Below, one piece after another: positions 1 through 6,975 of a stretch of DNA of 11,106 bases; the first letter of the stretch is position 1, and the number at the start of each line of letters is the position of its first letter. This DNA is from an uncultured Pseudomonas sp. (lineage in GTDB: Bacteria > Pseudomonadota > Gammaproteobacteria > Pseudomonadales > Pseudomonadaceae): assembly GCA_946886875.1 (NCBI GenBank), contig CAMPJN010000097.1, positions 1 through 11,106 on the forward strand, written 5' to 3'. The position numbers were made by a program, and so were the translations under genes. The notes below the pieces were generated by a model that was not told the DNA's origin, made no database searches, and saw only the letters and a list, made by a program, of their open reading frames with translations.

Positions 1-64
1 GGGCATCCATCATCGGCGCGCCCGAGAGAAACAGCTGGCGGTAGTCGCTGGTGTTATCGCGCAT
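1..64 (-). CDS. mnmH: tRNA 2-selenouridine synthase MnmH (SelU/YbbB), N-terminal fragment
   Basis: Only the first 21 codons lie in the window; the gene continues past the left edge. The visible N-terminus, [20 protein letters not shown], matches the opening of MnmH/YbbB, where a rhodanese-like domain begins with a D-Y-R...I-D-x-R-A-P pattern. MnmH uses selenophosphate to turn 2-thiouridine at the wobble position of certain tRNAs (Lys, Glu, Gln) into 2-selenouridine, by way of a geranylated intermediate. The ATG shares one base with the selD stop codon (TGATG on the minus strand), so the two genes are very probably cotranscribed and translationally coupled. This fits their substrate-supplier and user relationship. 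The rhodanese active-site cysteine and the P-loop domain are not visible, so the call rests on the N-terminal match and the selD linkage. Confidence 0.85.
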   Translation of the reverse strand, partial: MRDNTSDYRQLFLSGAPMMDA

Positions 65-1098
65 CAAAACACCTCTACCGCGTAAGTCTGTCGCTCAAGC
101 AACTGGCCGATCGGCTCGAGGGCCAAGCCCAGCTCGGATGCCACGGCGAGAAACTCAGCCGTGCCCTCCGCAGTTACCGCCACCAGCAAGCCGCCGCTGG
201 TTTGCGGGTCGCACAGCAAGTGTTTATAGCGCTCGCTCAAGGGCGCGATCTTCTCGCCGTAGCTGTCGAAATTACGCAGGGTGCCGCCGGGCACGCAGCC
301 CTGCTCCAGGTAATAGTCGATACCGGGCAAACGCGGCACCTTGGCGAACTCGACGCGCGCGGTCAGGCCGCTGCCGTCGGCCATTTCGACCAGATGGCCG
401 AGCAGGCCGAAGCCGGTGACATCGGTCATCGCCATAACCCCGGCCAGCTTGCCGAAGCGGCTGCCGGGCTTGTTCAGGGTGCACATCCAGTCGCGCGCCA
501 GACCCACATCCTCGGTGCGCAATTTGGCTTTTTTCTCGGCCGTGGTAAGGATACCGATGCCCAGGGGTTTGGTCAGATAGAGCTGGCAACCGGCGGTTGC
601 AGTGTCGTTGCGCTTCATATTGCGCTTGTCGACCAGGCCGGTGACCGCCAGGCCGAAGATCGGCTCGGGGGCGTCGATGGAGTGACCGCCGGCCAGGGGA
701 ATACCGGCCTCGTCACAGACCGAGCGGCCGCCGCGGATCACTTCGCGGGCCACTTCCGGCGCCAGCACATTCACCGGCCAGCCGAGAATGGCGATGGCCA
801 TCAGCGGATCGCCGCCCATGGCGTAAATGTCGCTGATCGCATTGGTGGCGGCGATACGGCCGAAATCGTAGGGATCGTCGACGATCGGCATAAAGAAGTC
901 GGTGGTCGAGACCACGCCGCGCTCTTCATCGATGGCATAGACAGCGGCATCGTCACGCGAGGTATTGCCCACCCAGAGTTTGGGGTCGAGATTCTGCGCG
1001 CCGCTGCCCGCCAGAATCACGTCCAATACCTTGGGGGAAATCTTGCAACCACAGCCGGCGCCGTGGCTGTACTGGGTCAAACGTATGGGCTCGCTCAT
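64..1098 (-). CDS. selD: Selenide, water dikinase (selenophosphate synthase) SelD
   Basis: SelD makes selenophosphate from selenide and ATP, giving AMP and phosphate. Selenophosphate is the selenium donor for selenocysteine synthesis and for tRNA 2-selenouridine. The 344-residue protein has the usual length and aligns end to end in memory with E. coli SelD. The N-terminal loop SHGAGCGCK carries the catalytic Cys16 and Lys19 (E. coli Cys17 and Lys20), so this is the cysteine and not the selenocysteine form. Other hallmarks are TRDDAAVY-like [55 protein letters not shown] and [11 protein letters not shown], typical of the AIRS/PurM fold. The frame stays open 64 codons further upstream, but family homology begins at [11 protein letters not shown], so the ATG at 1098 is chosen. 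Its ribosome binding site is weak. mnmH follows with a one-base overlap; the patatin gene is divergent upstream. Confidence 0.97.
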   Translation of the reverse strand: MSEPIRLTQYSHGAGCGCKISPKVLDVILAGSGAQNLDPKLWVGNTSRDDAAVYAIDEERGVVSTTDFFMPIVDDPYDFGRIAATNAISDIYAMGGDPLMAIAILGWPVNVLAPEVAREVIRGGRSVCDEAGIPLAGGHSIDAPEPIFGLAVTGLVDKRNMKRNDTATAGCQLYLTKPLGIGILTTAEKKAKLRTEDVGLARDWMCTLNKPGSRFGKLAGVMAMTDVTGFGLLGHLVEMADGSGLTARVEFAKVPRLPGIDYYLEQGCVPGGTLRNFDSYGEKIAPLSERYKHLLCDPQTSGGLLVAVTAEGTAEFLAVASELGLALEPIGQLLERQTYAVEVF

Positions 1099-1130
1099 GA
1101 AATCGCTCGTATCGCCTCGACAAGCCGCGG

Positions 1131-1161
1131 ATTCTAACAGGCCGGCGAAAACCATAGTGAA
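1131..1161 (-). promoter_or_regulatory. Candidate sigma70 promoter for selD
   Basis: On the minus strand there is a TAGAAT (1131-1136), five of six bases matching the -10 consensus and preceded by TGT, giving an extended -10 (TGnTAGAAT). A TTCACT at 1156-1161 could act as -35, but the 19-base spacer is longer than ideal. Transcription would start near 1124, about 26 bases before the selD ATG. This supports the 1098 start, since the longer reading frame would begin upstream of the promoter. The prediction is by eye only. Confidence 0.4.
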
Positions 1162-1206
1162 CGCTCTCGCGTTGCGGAATTTCCCACCTCCCGGTGAGTC
1201 ACAAAG

Positions 1207-1221
1207 CGCAACGGCGTTGCG
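1207..1221. repeat. 15-bp palindrome in the selD/patatin divergent spacer
   Basis: CGCAACG-G-CGTTGCG is a perfect inverted repeat around a single central G, lying between the divergent starts of selD and the patatin gene. Its right arm is part of a 9-base direct repeat (GCGTTGCGG at 1169-1177 and 1214-1222, 45 bases apart). A regulator could bind here, but no known motif is recognised and short GC-rich palindromes arise by chance. Confidence 0.35.
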
Positions 1222-1291
1222 GCTTGCGGATGCAAATAGCACCTTGGCGCCGGACCGGGCGGCGCGTATGTTCGACGGATAGCGGATCATT

Positions 1292-1299
1292 AGGAGAGG
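1292..1299 (+). promoter_or_regulatory. Ribosome binding site of the patatin gene
   Basis: AGGAGAGG lies five to nine bases before the ATG at 1302 and fixes that start. The reading frame is open further upstream to an ATG at 1194, but that region has no family homology and no ribosome binding site. Confidence 0.8.
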
Positions 1300-1301
1300 T
1301 T

Positions 1302-2327
1302 ATGAGCAAGCGCATTGCGCTGGTACTGGGTTCCGGAGGCGCACGTGGTTACGCGCATATCGGTGTGATCGAAGAATTGGAAGCGCGCGGTTACGAGATC
1401 GCCTGCATAGCCGGCTGCTCCATGGGCGCCGTGGTGGGCGGTATCTATGCCGCCGGCAAACTCAACGAATACCGCGACTGGACGCAAAGCCTGGATTACC
1501 TGGACGTGCTGCGCCTGCTCGATGTCAGCTTCCGCTTGGGCGCGATCCGTGGCGAAAAGGTGTTCGGCAAGATTCGCGAGATAGTCGGCGAAATCAATAT
1601 CGAAGACCTGTCGATCCCCTTCACCGCGGTGGCCACCGACCTGACCAACCAGCAGGAAATCTGGTTCCAGGAAGGCTGCCTGCATCAAGCCATGCGCGCC
1701 TCGGCGGCGATTCCCAGTCTGTTCACTCCGGTGGTGCAAGGTAAACGCATGCTGGTCGACGGCGGCCTGCTCAACCCTTTGCCCATAGTGCCGGTGGTAT
1801 CCAGCCACTGCGATTTGATAGTCGCGGTCAACCTCAACTCGACCAACCAGCAACACTACGAACTACCGGTGATCGAACGCGCGCCAGCGCTGAAAGGTCG
1901 TTTCGACCTGATGATGAGCTCCCTCGGCTCGGCCCTGCCGTCGTTCCGCCGCAAAAGCGGCGAAGACGACGAACTGCTATTGCTGGAAAACCAGGTCGAG
2001 GCGCCTCCGGCCGAAGCCATCAACCCGTGGCATCAACACCCGCCGACCACGGCGACAAAAGCCTCTACGCCCAAGTCAGCCAGCGGCTCGCGTGTCGCCG
2101 ACCTCAGCGGCCCGGCTTCGCTGCTGGAATTGATCAACCAGAGCTTCGAGGTGATGCAGACCTCGCTGGCGCAATACAAGATCGCCGGCTACCCGCCGGA
2201 TATCCTGATCAACGTGCCCAAGCGCGTGTGCCGCTTCTTCGAGTTCTACAAAGCCCCGGAACTGATCATGCTCGGCCGGCAGATCGCCAGCGATACCTTG
2301 GACAAGTATGAGCGGGGCGATATGTGA
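1302..2327 (+). CDS. RssA-like patatin family phospholipase/esterase
   Basis: This 341-residue protein belongs to the bacterial patatin-like phospholipases, close to E. coli RssA. The family uses a Ser-Asp dyad to hydrolyse acyl esters of lipids; the physiological substrate of this subgroup is not established. The oxyanion-hole glycine-rich loop LGSGGARGYAHIGV is at residues 9-22, the nucleophile elbow GCSMG at 38-42 (Ser40), and the catalytic DGG at 153-155 (Asp153). Further RssA-like blocks are YLDVLRLLDVS (about 66-76) and AGYPPDILI near the C-terminus. Residues about 215-265 are a low-complexity linker rich in Pro, Ala, Thr and Ser, which probably explains the greater length than E. coli RssA (about 300). 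No signal peptide is visible, so it is probably cytoplasmic or membrane-peripheral. It is the only plus-strand gene, divergent from selD and converging on the permease. E. coli rssA sits beside rssB, but no rssB is seen here, so the name is not transferred. Confidence 0.92.
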   Translation: MSKRIALVLGSGGARGYAHIGVIEELEARGYEIACIAGCSMGAVVGGIYAAGKLNEYRDWTQSLDYLDVLRLLDVSFRLGAIRGEKVFGKIREIVGEINIEDLSIPFTAVATDLTNQQEIWFQEGCLHQAMRASAAIPSLFTPVVQGKRMLVDGGLLNPLPIVPVVSSHCDLIVAVNLNSTNQQHYELPVIERAPALKGRFDLMMSSLGSALPSFRRKSGEDDELLLLENQVEAPPAEAINPWHQHPPTTATKASTPKSASGSRVADLSGPASLLELINQSFEVMQTSLAQYKIAGYPPDILINVPKRVCRFFEFYKAPELIMLGRQIASDTLDKYERGDM

Positions 2328-2334
2328 CCCCGAC

Positions 2335-3441
2335 TCAATCCGGCTGCTTGCTGGACTCAGACACAGTAGCCGCTTCGCCGGCAGCCGAGGGGCCCGCCAC
2401 ACCAAGGTGCGGGGTTTTATCCGCCACCCAATCGCTGAGCAGGCTGTAGGCCACGGCGAGGAGGGTCGGGCCGAGGAACAGCCCCATAAAACCAAAGGCC
2501 AGGATGCCGCCGAATACCCCCAGCAGCACCACCACCAACGGCAGGTTGCCGCCGCGGCTGATCAGGTAGGGTTTGAGGATGTTGTCCACGCCGCTGATGA
2601 TGAAGATGCCCCAGACGCCGAGGAAGATCGCCATGCCTACCTCGCCCTGCCAGACCAACCAGGCCACGGCCGGGGCCCAGATCAGCGGTGGGATCATGAT
2701 CAGGCTGGCGCCGAAGGTCAGCAGTCCGAGCAGCAATGCACCGGGCACACCGGCGATGGAAAAGCCGATCCAGGCCAGGATTGCTTGCGCCGCCGCGGTG
2801 CCAATCACGCCGTTGACCACCCGTTGTACAGTGCCGGCGATCAGTTCCAGATAATGTTCGGCGCGGTCGCCGATCAGGCGTTCCAACAGGCTTTCGGCGA
2901 AGGAAGCCAGGCGCGGGCCATCGCGATAGAAGAAGAACACCAGAATCAGGCTGAGGGCCAGTTCCAACATGCCACCGCCGATCTGTGCACTGCGCGCCAA
3001 TAGCCAGTTGCCGACCTGGCCAAGGTAAGGCCGCACGGTGGCGAAAAATGCCGCGCCTTGTTCGTCGATGGTTTCCCAGAAACTTACCAAACGCTCGCCG
3101 ACAAAGGGTATCCCGCCCAGCCAGCTCGGGTGCGGCGGCAGGCCTTCGACCTGGAAGCCTTTGACCAGGGCGGTCGCATCCTTGATATGGTCGGCCAGAT
3201 TGAACCCCAGCATCACCAGGGGCACGGCCACCAGCACGGTCCAGCCCAGGGTCAGCAGACCCGCGGCCAGGGCCTGTCGGCCGCGTAATAGCCGCGTCAG
3301 CACGCGCATCATCGGCCAACTGGCGAACGACAATACCGCAGCCCAGAACAACGCCGACCAGAACGGCGCCAGCACCCACATGCTCGCGCCCAGCAGGGCG
3401 AGCAACAGGATCTGCACCAGCAAGCGATCGTTATTGGCCAT
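2335..3441 (-). CDS. AI-2E/PerM family membrane permease, YdiK-like
   Basis: A 368-residue polytopic inner-membrane protein of the AI-2E transporter (PerM/TqsA) family, most like E. coli YdiK in length and sequence. Hydrophobic segments lie at about residues 9-45 (two), 60-82, 155-172 and several between 210 and 340, consistent with about eight helices. A soluble stretch lies at about 83-150. Family landmarks are the PYLGQVGNW segment, the GVDNILKPYLI motif and the C-terminal FGGILAFGFMGLFLGPTLLAV block. The substrate is unknown; family members have been linked to AI-2 export (TqsA) and ion/proton antiport, so the family name should not be read as proof of AI-2 transport. A GGAG about seven bases before the ATG supports the start. 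The gene lies just after a terminator of the upstream operon, so it probably has its own promoter, although none is obvious. Its stop is 7 bases from the stop of the convergent patatin gene. Confidence 0.9.
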   Translation of the reverse strand: MANNDRLLVQILLLALLGASMWVLAPFWSALFWAAVLSFASWPMMRVLTRLLRGRQALAAGLLTLGWTVLVAVPLVMLGFNLADHIKDATALVKGFQVEGLPPHPSWLGGIPFVGERLVSFWETIDEQGAAFFATVRPYLGQVGNWLLARSAQIGGGMLELALSLILVFFFYRDGPRLASFAESLLERLIGDRAEHYLELIAGTVQRVVNGVIGTAAAQAILAWIGFSIAGVPGALLLGLLTFGASLIMIPPLIWAPAVAWLVWQGEVGMAIFLGVWGIFIISGVDNILKPYLISRGGNLPLVVVLLGVFGGILAFGFMGLFLGPTLLAVAYSLLSDWVADKTPHLGVAGPSAAGEAATVSESSKQPD

Positions 3442-3472
3442 TCACACAGCTCCACAGGCAAACTAAAACGGC

Positions 3473-3502
3473 AAAAAGGCTCTACGCGGATGCGCAAAGC
3501 CT
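3473..3502 (-). terminator. Rho-independent terminator after the DUF4892 gene
   Basis: Read on the minus strand, an 11-bp stem (AGGCTTTGCGC pairing with GCGTAGAGCCT, including two G-U pairs) closes a four-base loop ATCC and is followed directly by a T-run, then GCCG and another TTTT. It lies 50 bases past the DUF4892 stop and 31 bases before the permease ATG. It thus separates the hydrolase/GST/DUF4892 operon from the permease gene. Confidence 0.75.
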
Positions 3503-3552
3503 CGAAGGGAAAGTTCAGTAGGTTTCGATCTGACGCTTGGATTGCCCGCCCG

Positions 3553-4359
3553 TCAACGCAGCAATTTTACATGCAGACCCGTGGTCTCCGACTCGCCTAA
3601 TTCCAAGCGCCCCGCCCTCACCCGTTGCTCGATCAGCGCCGCACGCCAGGCTTCGGCCTCGGGCCCGCTGAGACTGACACGCAGGGTGCTGTCGAGATTC
3701 AGGCTACGCGCCAGCACCGCGCCCCAGGCCTCGCTAGGCGCGGTTCTATTGGGCAAGCGCAATTCGCCGGTGCTCTTCAATTGCCGCAGCAAGGTAGCAG
3801 GCGTGGGCAACAGATCGGCGAGCGGCTGAGCCGCTTCGAACAACTCGGCGTGCAGGTAAGCACGCTTGTTGCCCCGGGTAATGCTGTAAAGCGCCACAAC
3901 GCTGTCATGCCGCGGCTCGGCCAGGCGCATCAATACATAGGCCTGTTGGTCGTCGGAGCCGTAGAGAATCGACTGGTCGAATACCGAGTTGGCCCACAGG
4001 CTGCTCGAACCGCACTCGCGGCCCTGGCACCAGTAGAGCAACTCGGCGTCTTGTGCCTGCAGGGCTTCGCGGGCCCTGGTGAAAACCTCATCGGCGGCAT
4101 GAGTACGCGGCAGCTCATAGGTCACCGAAGTCAGTTGACCTTGCAGCGCCACCTCCCGTTCGTAACGCAAGCGACCGCTGATGCGCCGAATCGAGCCTTG
4201 CGGGTAGATTCGTTCCTGTTCAGACGGGGCCTCGAAGCCGACGATCTTGCTTCCGGGAAAGCGTGGTAACACCTCGAGGTCATGGCTACCGGGAACATCG
4301 GCGCTCACCGCGCCGCTGGCCAGTGCCAGCAACAAGCCTGCAATACTCAAAAAACGCAT
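3553..4359 (-). CDS. Exported DUF4892 domain protein of unknown function
   Basis: The 268-residue product starts with a clear Sec signal peptide: MRFLS, then a hydrophobic Ala/Leu/Gly core, with likely cleavage at AVSA/DVPG around residue 20. It is therefore predicted to be periplasmic, or outer-membrane associated. The rest resembles the DUF4892 family (from memory), whose function is unknown. It has exactly two cysteines, Cys111 and Cys116 in WCQGRECGSS, which could form a disulfide in the periplasm. No lipobox is present. The frame can also start at a GTG at 4371 that would overlap the GST stop, but GAGGGA at 4364-4369 sits four bases before the ATG at 4359, and the signal peptide begins naturally there. 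The gene follows gst by 8 bases and is the last gene before the terminator. Confidence 0.82.
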   Translation of the reverse strand: MRFLSIAGLLLALASGAVSADVPGSHDLEVLPRFPGSKIVGFEAPSEQERIYPQGSIRRISGRLRYEREVALQGQLTSVTYELPRTHAADEVFTRAREALQAQDAELLYWCQGRECGSSSLWANSVFDQSILYGSDDQQAYVLMRLAEPRHDSVVALYSITRGNKRAYLHAELFEAAQPLADLLPTPATLLRQLKSTGELRLPNRTAPSEAWGAVLARSLNLDSTLRVSLSGPEAEAWRAALIEQRVRAGRLELGESETTGLHVKLLR

Positions 4360-4363
4360 GCGT

Positions 4364-4369
4364 TCCCTC
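4364..4369 (-). promoter_or_regulatory. Ribosome binding site deciding the DUF4892 start
   Basis: GAGGGA on the minus strand lies four bases before the ATG at 4359 and overlaps the GST stop codon TGA. This favours the ATG over the in-frame GTG at 4371, which lies upstream of this site. Confidence 0.6.
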
Positions 4370-5030
4370 ACTTGATCAGCATCGACTGGGCGGCCTTGAC
4401 CAGCTTGTCGCCGTCTTCCTCACGCTGCGGCACCAGCAGGCCACGCTGCACCGCCGACCGCTCGCTCAGGGTGTTCATCCAGCGCTGCAGATTAGCCAAA
4501 CCGTCCACCGACACACCGGCCCATTCATGCACACGTACCCAGGGATAGGTGGCGATATCGGCGATGCTGTAGTCGCCGGCCAGGTAGTCGACCTCGCCCA
4601 GGCGTGTATCCAGCACCTCATAGAGGCGCCGGGTTTCATGCTGGTAGCGATCGATGGGGCCTTGCAGCTTTTCCGGGAAATAACGGAAGAACACATTGGC
4701 CTGGCCCTGCATCGGACCGACCCCGCCCATCTGGAACATCAGCCATTGAATCACCAGAGAGCGGCCCTTGGCGTCAGTTGGCAACAGCTGGCCGGTGCGC
4801 TCGGCGAGGTAGAGCAAAATCGCGCCGGACTCGAACACCGCGAAGTCGTCGTTGTCGCGATCAACAATCGCCGGAATCCGCCCGTTGGGATTGATCTTGA
4901 GGAATGCCGGCGCCTTCTGCTCCTGCTTATCGAAACGCAGGGCATGCACCTGATAGGGCAAACCAAGCTCTTCCAGAGCGATGGACACCTTGTGTCCATT
5001 GGGTGTCGCGGCTGTGTACAGGTCGATCAT
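4368..5030 (-). CDS. Glutathione S-transferase, Nu-class/YfcG-like
   Basis: A 220-residue cytosolic GST. The N-terminal thioredoxin-like domain begins [14 protein letters not shown], which matches E. coli YfcG closely and keeps Thr9 and Asn11 of its TPN motif. It continues with [11 protein letters not shown] and [12 protein letters not shown], the cis-proline loop and the glutathione-binding Glu-Ser. The helical C-terminal domain contains [16 protein letters not shown] and [12 protein letters not shown], both typical of the YfcG/YghU group. These enzymes bind glutathione or glutathione disulfide and show disulfide-bond reductase and peroxidase activity more than classical conjugation, so a redox role is expected. 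The frame extends nine codons upstream, but GGAGA five bases before the ATG at 5030 and homology choose this start. It follows the hydrolase by 50 bases and is probably cotranscribed with it and with the DUF4892 gene. Confidence 0.92.
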   Translation of the reverse strand: MIDLYTAATPNGHKVSIALEELGLPYQVHALRFDKQEQKAPAFLKINPNGRIPAIVDRDNDDFAVFESGAILLYLAERTGQLLPTDAKGRSLVIQWLMFQMGGVGPMQGQANVFFRYFPEKLQGPIDRYQHETRRLYEVLDTRLGEVDYLAGDYSIADIATYPWVRVHEWAGVSVDGLANLQRWMNTLSERSAVQRGLLVPQREEDGDKLVKAAQSMLIK

Positions 5031-5080
5031 GCGATTCTCCATTGCAATCGACCACACCTTCCCCAGTTGTCTTTAGCAAG

Positions 5081-5944
5081 TCAAGGCGACTGCAGGAAAG
5101 CTTTGAAACAGTCTGCTACCAGCGCCGCACCCGCTTCGTCATCCAGGTGCAGGTGATGGCCGCCCGGCAAGGTGTGGGTATGGATCGGCAAACCTTCGAG
5201 CAACTCGCTCACCCGCGGCTGCGCCTGCAACATGCCCTGCTCGGCCAATACCAGGCTGGCGGGGCATTGCAGGCACTGGGCGAAGGCCATGGCATGGGCG
5301 TAGGTCAGGCGTATCGGCGATGGCAAGGTCAGGCGACTGTCGGTGCGCCAGGTATAACCACCAGGCACCGGCATCAGGCCACGTTGCGCCAGCAGCTCGG
5401 CCGCTTCGCGACTGACCGCACCAACACCGCGCATGCGTGCTTCCACCGCGCGGCTGAACTCGGCGTATACCGGTTTGCTCTTGCCGGCCAGGGCCAGTTG
5501 CGCCTTGAGTGCCTCGCCAAGTTTCTGCGGCGCGCTATCGGCCTCGCCAGTGTAGGGAATCAGACCGTCGATCAAGGCCAGGCGCTTGACCCGTTCGGGC
5601 ATGGCGCCGGCCAGCAGCACCGAGACGATGGCGCCCATAGAATGCCCGAGCAGGGAAAAGCGCTGCCAGCCGAACTGCTCGGCGACTTGCAGCACATCAT
5701 GGGCGTAATCCCAGATCGCATAGCTACCACCCGCAGGGCGATGATCGGAATGACCGTGACCGGCGAAATCCAGGGCGACGATACGCAGCCCTGGTAACTT
5801 CGGCGCCAGGCGCGCAAAGCTCGCCGCGTTGTCCAACCAGCCATGCAGCGCGATAACCGGCTCGCCATCCGCCGGACCATAGAGGTGCGCGGCCAGCTCG
5901 ATATGCGGCAGACTCAGGCGGACTTCTTCGAAATTCAGATTCAT
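5081..5944 (-). CDS. Alpha/beta hydrolase, serine hydrolase-like (SERHL) type
   Basis: A 287-residue alpha/beta-hydrolase. The oxyanion motif is HGWLDNA (residues 34-40), the DFAGHGHSDH loop lies at about 59-68, and the nucleophile elbow GHSMG at 100-104 gives Ser102. The C-terminal GGHHLHLDD at 261-269 carries the catalytic histidine (probably His264). The HGWLDNA start, LLxQRG stretch and GxHHxHL end are shared with the animal SERHL family, a group with no firm substrate. Esterase or thioesterase activity is likely; the exact reaction cannot be read from sequence. No signal peptide is seen. The ATG overlaps the stop of the preceding hydrolase gene as ATGA, which implies translational coupling of the two hydrolases. 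Confidence 0.9.
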   Translation of the reverse strand: MNLNFEEVRLSLPHIELAAHLYGPADGEPVIALHGWLDNAASFARLAPKLPGLRIVALDFAGHGHSDHRPAGGSYAIWDYAHDVLQVAEQFGWQRFSLLGHSMGAIVSVLLAGAMPERVKRLALIDGLIPYTGEADSAPQKLGEALKAQLALAGKSKPVYAEFSRAVEARMRGVGAVSREAAELLAQRGLMPVPGGYTWRTDSRLTLPSPIRLTYAHAMAFAQCLQCPASLVLAEQGMLQAQPRVSELLEGLPIHTHTLPGGHHLHLDDEAGAALVADCFKAFLQSP

Positions 5945-6750
5945 GCCGATTGCTCCAGGCTGGGCTGGCCGTTCCAGCGAGTGAAGAGTTGTTTGAGCAG
6001 CGCGGCAGTGTCCTGGGGCCGCTCCAGCGGAAACATATGGCCACCGGGCAACGTCAAGTATTCGCCGCGCGGCACCCGCCGCACCAAATGAGCGTGATGC
6101 GGCAACACCACCCGGCTATGACGGCCACGTACCATGGCCAACGGCACCTGCAACTGCTGCGGACGGCCCGGACTGGTGTGCGGCACGCTACGATAAATGC
6201 TGATCTCGGTGGCCGCATCGAAACGCAAGCGCAGGCCTTCGCCCGCCGGTTGCAAACCGTGCTGCACATAGGCTTCAAGGCATTCAGGATCGAAGCGGCG
6301 GAACAGGCTCTTGGCGGCGAAATAGTCGCGCGCCTCGGCCAGATCGACGAACACTTCGCGACGCCCCAGGGTGCGCCCGGCCGGGGTAATGCGGTCGATA
6401 AAGCCGAAGCGCTTGGCCGCGCGGATCACCACTTTATCGGCCAGGGTCAGCACCGGCGAGTCGAGCATCGCCACGCCGCGGTATAGCTCGGGCCTTAGCA
6501 GCGCCGCGTGATAATGCAGCACGCCGCCGAGGGAATGGCCGACGCCCCATACCGGCTCGTCGTGTTGTTCGAGGTGGTGAATCAATTCATCGACCAGGTT
6601 GCTCCAATTGTCGTTCACCGGAAAGCGCGGATCGTGGCCGTGCTGCGGTAAATGCCGGACCTGATATTCCGGTGCCAGAGCGGCGAACAGCTTGCCGTAG
6701 GTAGCCGAGGGGAAGCCATTGGCATGGGCGAAGAATAGGGTCTGGGTCAT
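5941..6750 (-). CDS. Alpha/beta hydrolase family protein
   Basis: A 269-residue alpha/beta-hydrolase. The oxyanion segment HANGFP is at residues 9-14, LPQHGHD at 34-40, the nucleophile elbow GHSLG at 71-75 (Ser73), and the histidine region LPGGHMFPLERP has His238. The acid residue is not assigned. The HANGFP group is distinct from the neighbouring SERHL-type enzyme, so the pair are not recent duplicates. The substrate is unknown; ester or thioester hydrolysis is the general expectation. The frame is open to an ATG at 6846, but that extension looks non-coding and would begin upstream of the candidate promoter at 6781-6809; MTQTLFFAHANGFPS is the natural family start. No strong ribosome binding site is visible. 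The stop overlaps the next start (ATGA), and gst and the DUF4892 gene follow, suggesting a four-gene operon ending at the terminator at 3473-3502. Confidence 0.88.
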   Translation of the reverse strand: MTQTLFFAHANGFPSATYGKLFAALAPEYQVRHLPQHGHDPRFPVNDNWSNLVDELIHHLEQHDEPVWGVGHSLGGVLHYHAALLRPELYRGVAMLDSPVLTLADKVVIRAAKRFGFIDRITPAGRTLGRREVFVDLAEARDYFAAKSLFRRFDPECLEAYVQHGLQPAGEGLRLRFDAATEISIYRSVPHTSPGRPQQLQVPLAMVRGRHSRVVLPHHAHLVRRVPRGEYLTLPGGHMFPLERPQDTAALLKQLFTRWNGQPSLEQSA

Positions 6751-6780
6751 GGCGACTGGCTTTTGGCAAATGTTCGGCAG

Positions 6781-6809
6781 ATTGTCCGGCAGCCGCGCCG
6801 CCACGGCAA
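6781..6809 (-). promoter_or_regulatory. Candidate sigma70 promoter for the hydrolase operon
   Basis: On the minus strand TTGCCG (6804-6809) and GACAAT (6781-6786) each match the -35 and -10 consensus at four of six positions and are 17 bases apart. Transcription would start near 6774, about 24 bases before the hydrolase ATG at 6750. Identified by eye; moderate support only. Confidence 0.38.
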
Positions 6810-6883
6810 TGACAAAACGGCCAGTGAATAACGGCACTATGGCCAAACTTCAGGGGAATGGTGTCATCCGCCCTCGCACAGCC

Positions 6884-6960
6884 GTAGCCCGTAGAAGCCA
6901 AGGCGCAATCCGGGGTGGTTTTGCACCCCGGTAACCGCTCTCGGATTGCATCCGGGCTAC
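6884..6960. repeat. REP-like inverted doublet (BIME-like element)
   Basis: A 77-base element with nested inverted repeats. The outer arms are GTAGCCCG (6884-6891) and CGGGCTAC (6953-6960), so each end begins with GTAG read inward, as in GTAG-class REP sequences. The inner arms are GCAATCCG (6905-6912) and CGGATTGC (6942-6949). A separate central hairpin, CCGGGGTG (6910-6917) with CACCCCGG (6924-6931), has the loop GTTTTG. On the minus strand the right half reads GTAG followed by a near-perfect palindrome CCCGGAT-GCA-ATCCGAG. REP sequences are moved by RAYT transposases encoded elsewhere and often lie between genes, where they can fold in mRNA and affect decay or termination. It sits 15 bases past the thioesterase stop and may help separate that gene from the hydrolase operon. 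Confidence 0.72.
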
Positions 6961-6975
6961 AAGAGCGACCTTTGA

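Noticed and set aside
202..1137. A 311-codon plus-strand open frame opposite selD
   Set aside because: It is wholly antisense to a certain selD gene, its protein is His/Gln/Ala/Gly-rich without any domain, and GC-rich genes commonly leave such open frames on the other strand.
1099..1290. N-terminal extension of SelD by 64 residues
   Set aside because: SelD families begin at the [11 protein letters not shown] region, and the extension covers the divergent promoter spacer.
2417..3379. A 320-codon minus-strand open frame inside the permease gene
   Set aside because: It overlaps the YdiK-like gene in another frame, and its Arg/Gly/Pro-rich protein lacks the membrane segments or motifs of any family.
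4263..5156. A 297-codon plus-strand open frame opposite the GST gene
   Set aside because: The GST frame beneath has clear family motifs; this one shows none and spans gene boundaries.
4904..5797. A 297-codon plus-strand open frame opposite the first hydrolase
   Set aside because: Antisense to a hydrolase with an intact GHSMG elbow; the translated protein is Gln/Arg/His-rich and unrecognisable.
6751..6846. N-terminal extension of the second hydrolase to the ATG at 6846
   Set aside because: The first 32 residues would precede the conserved family start, there is no ribosome binding site before that ATG, and a candidate promoter lies inside the extension.
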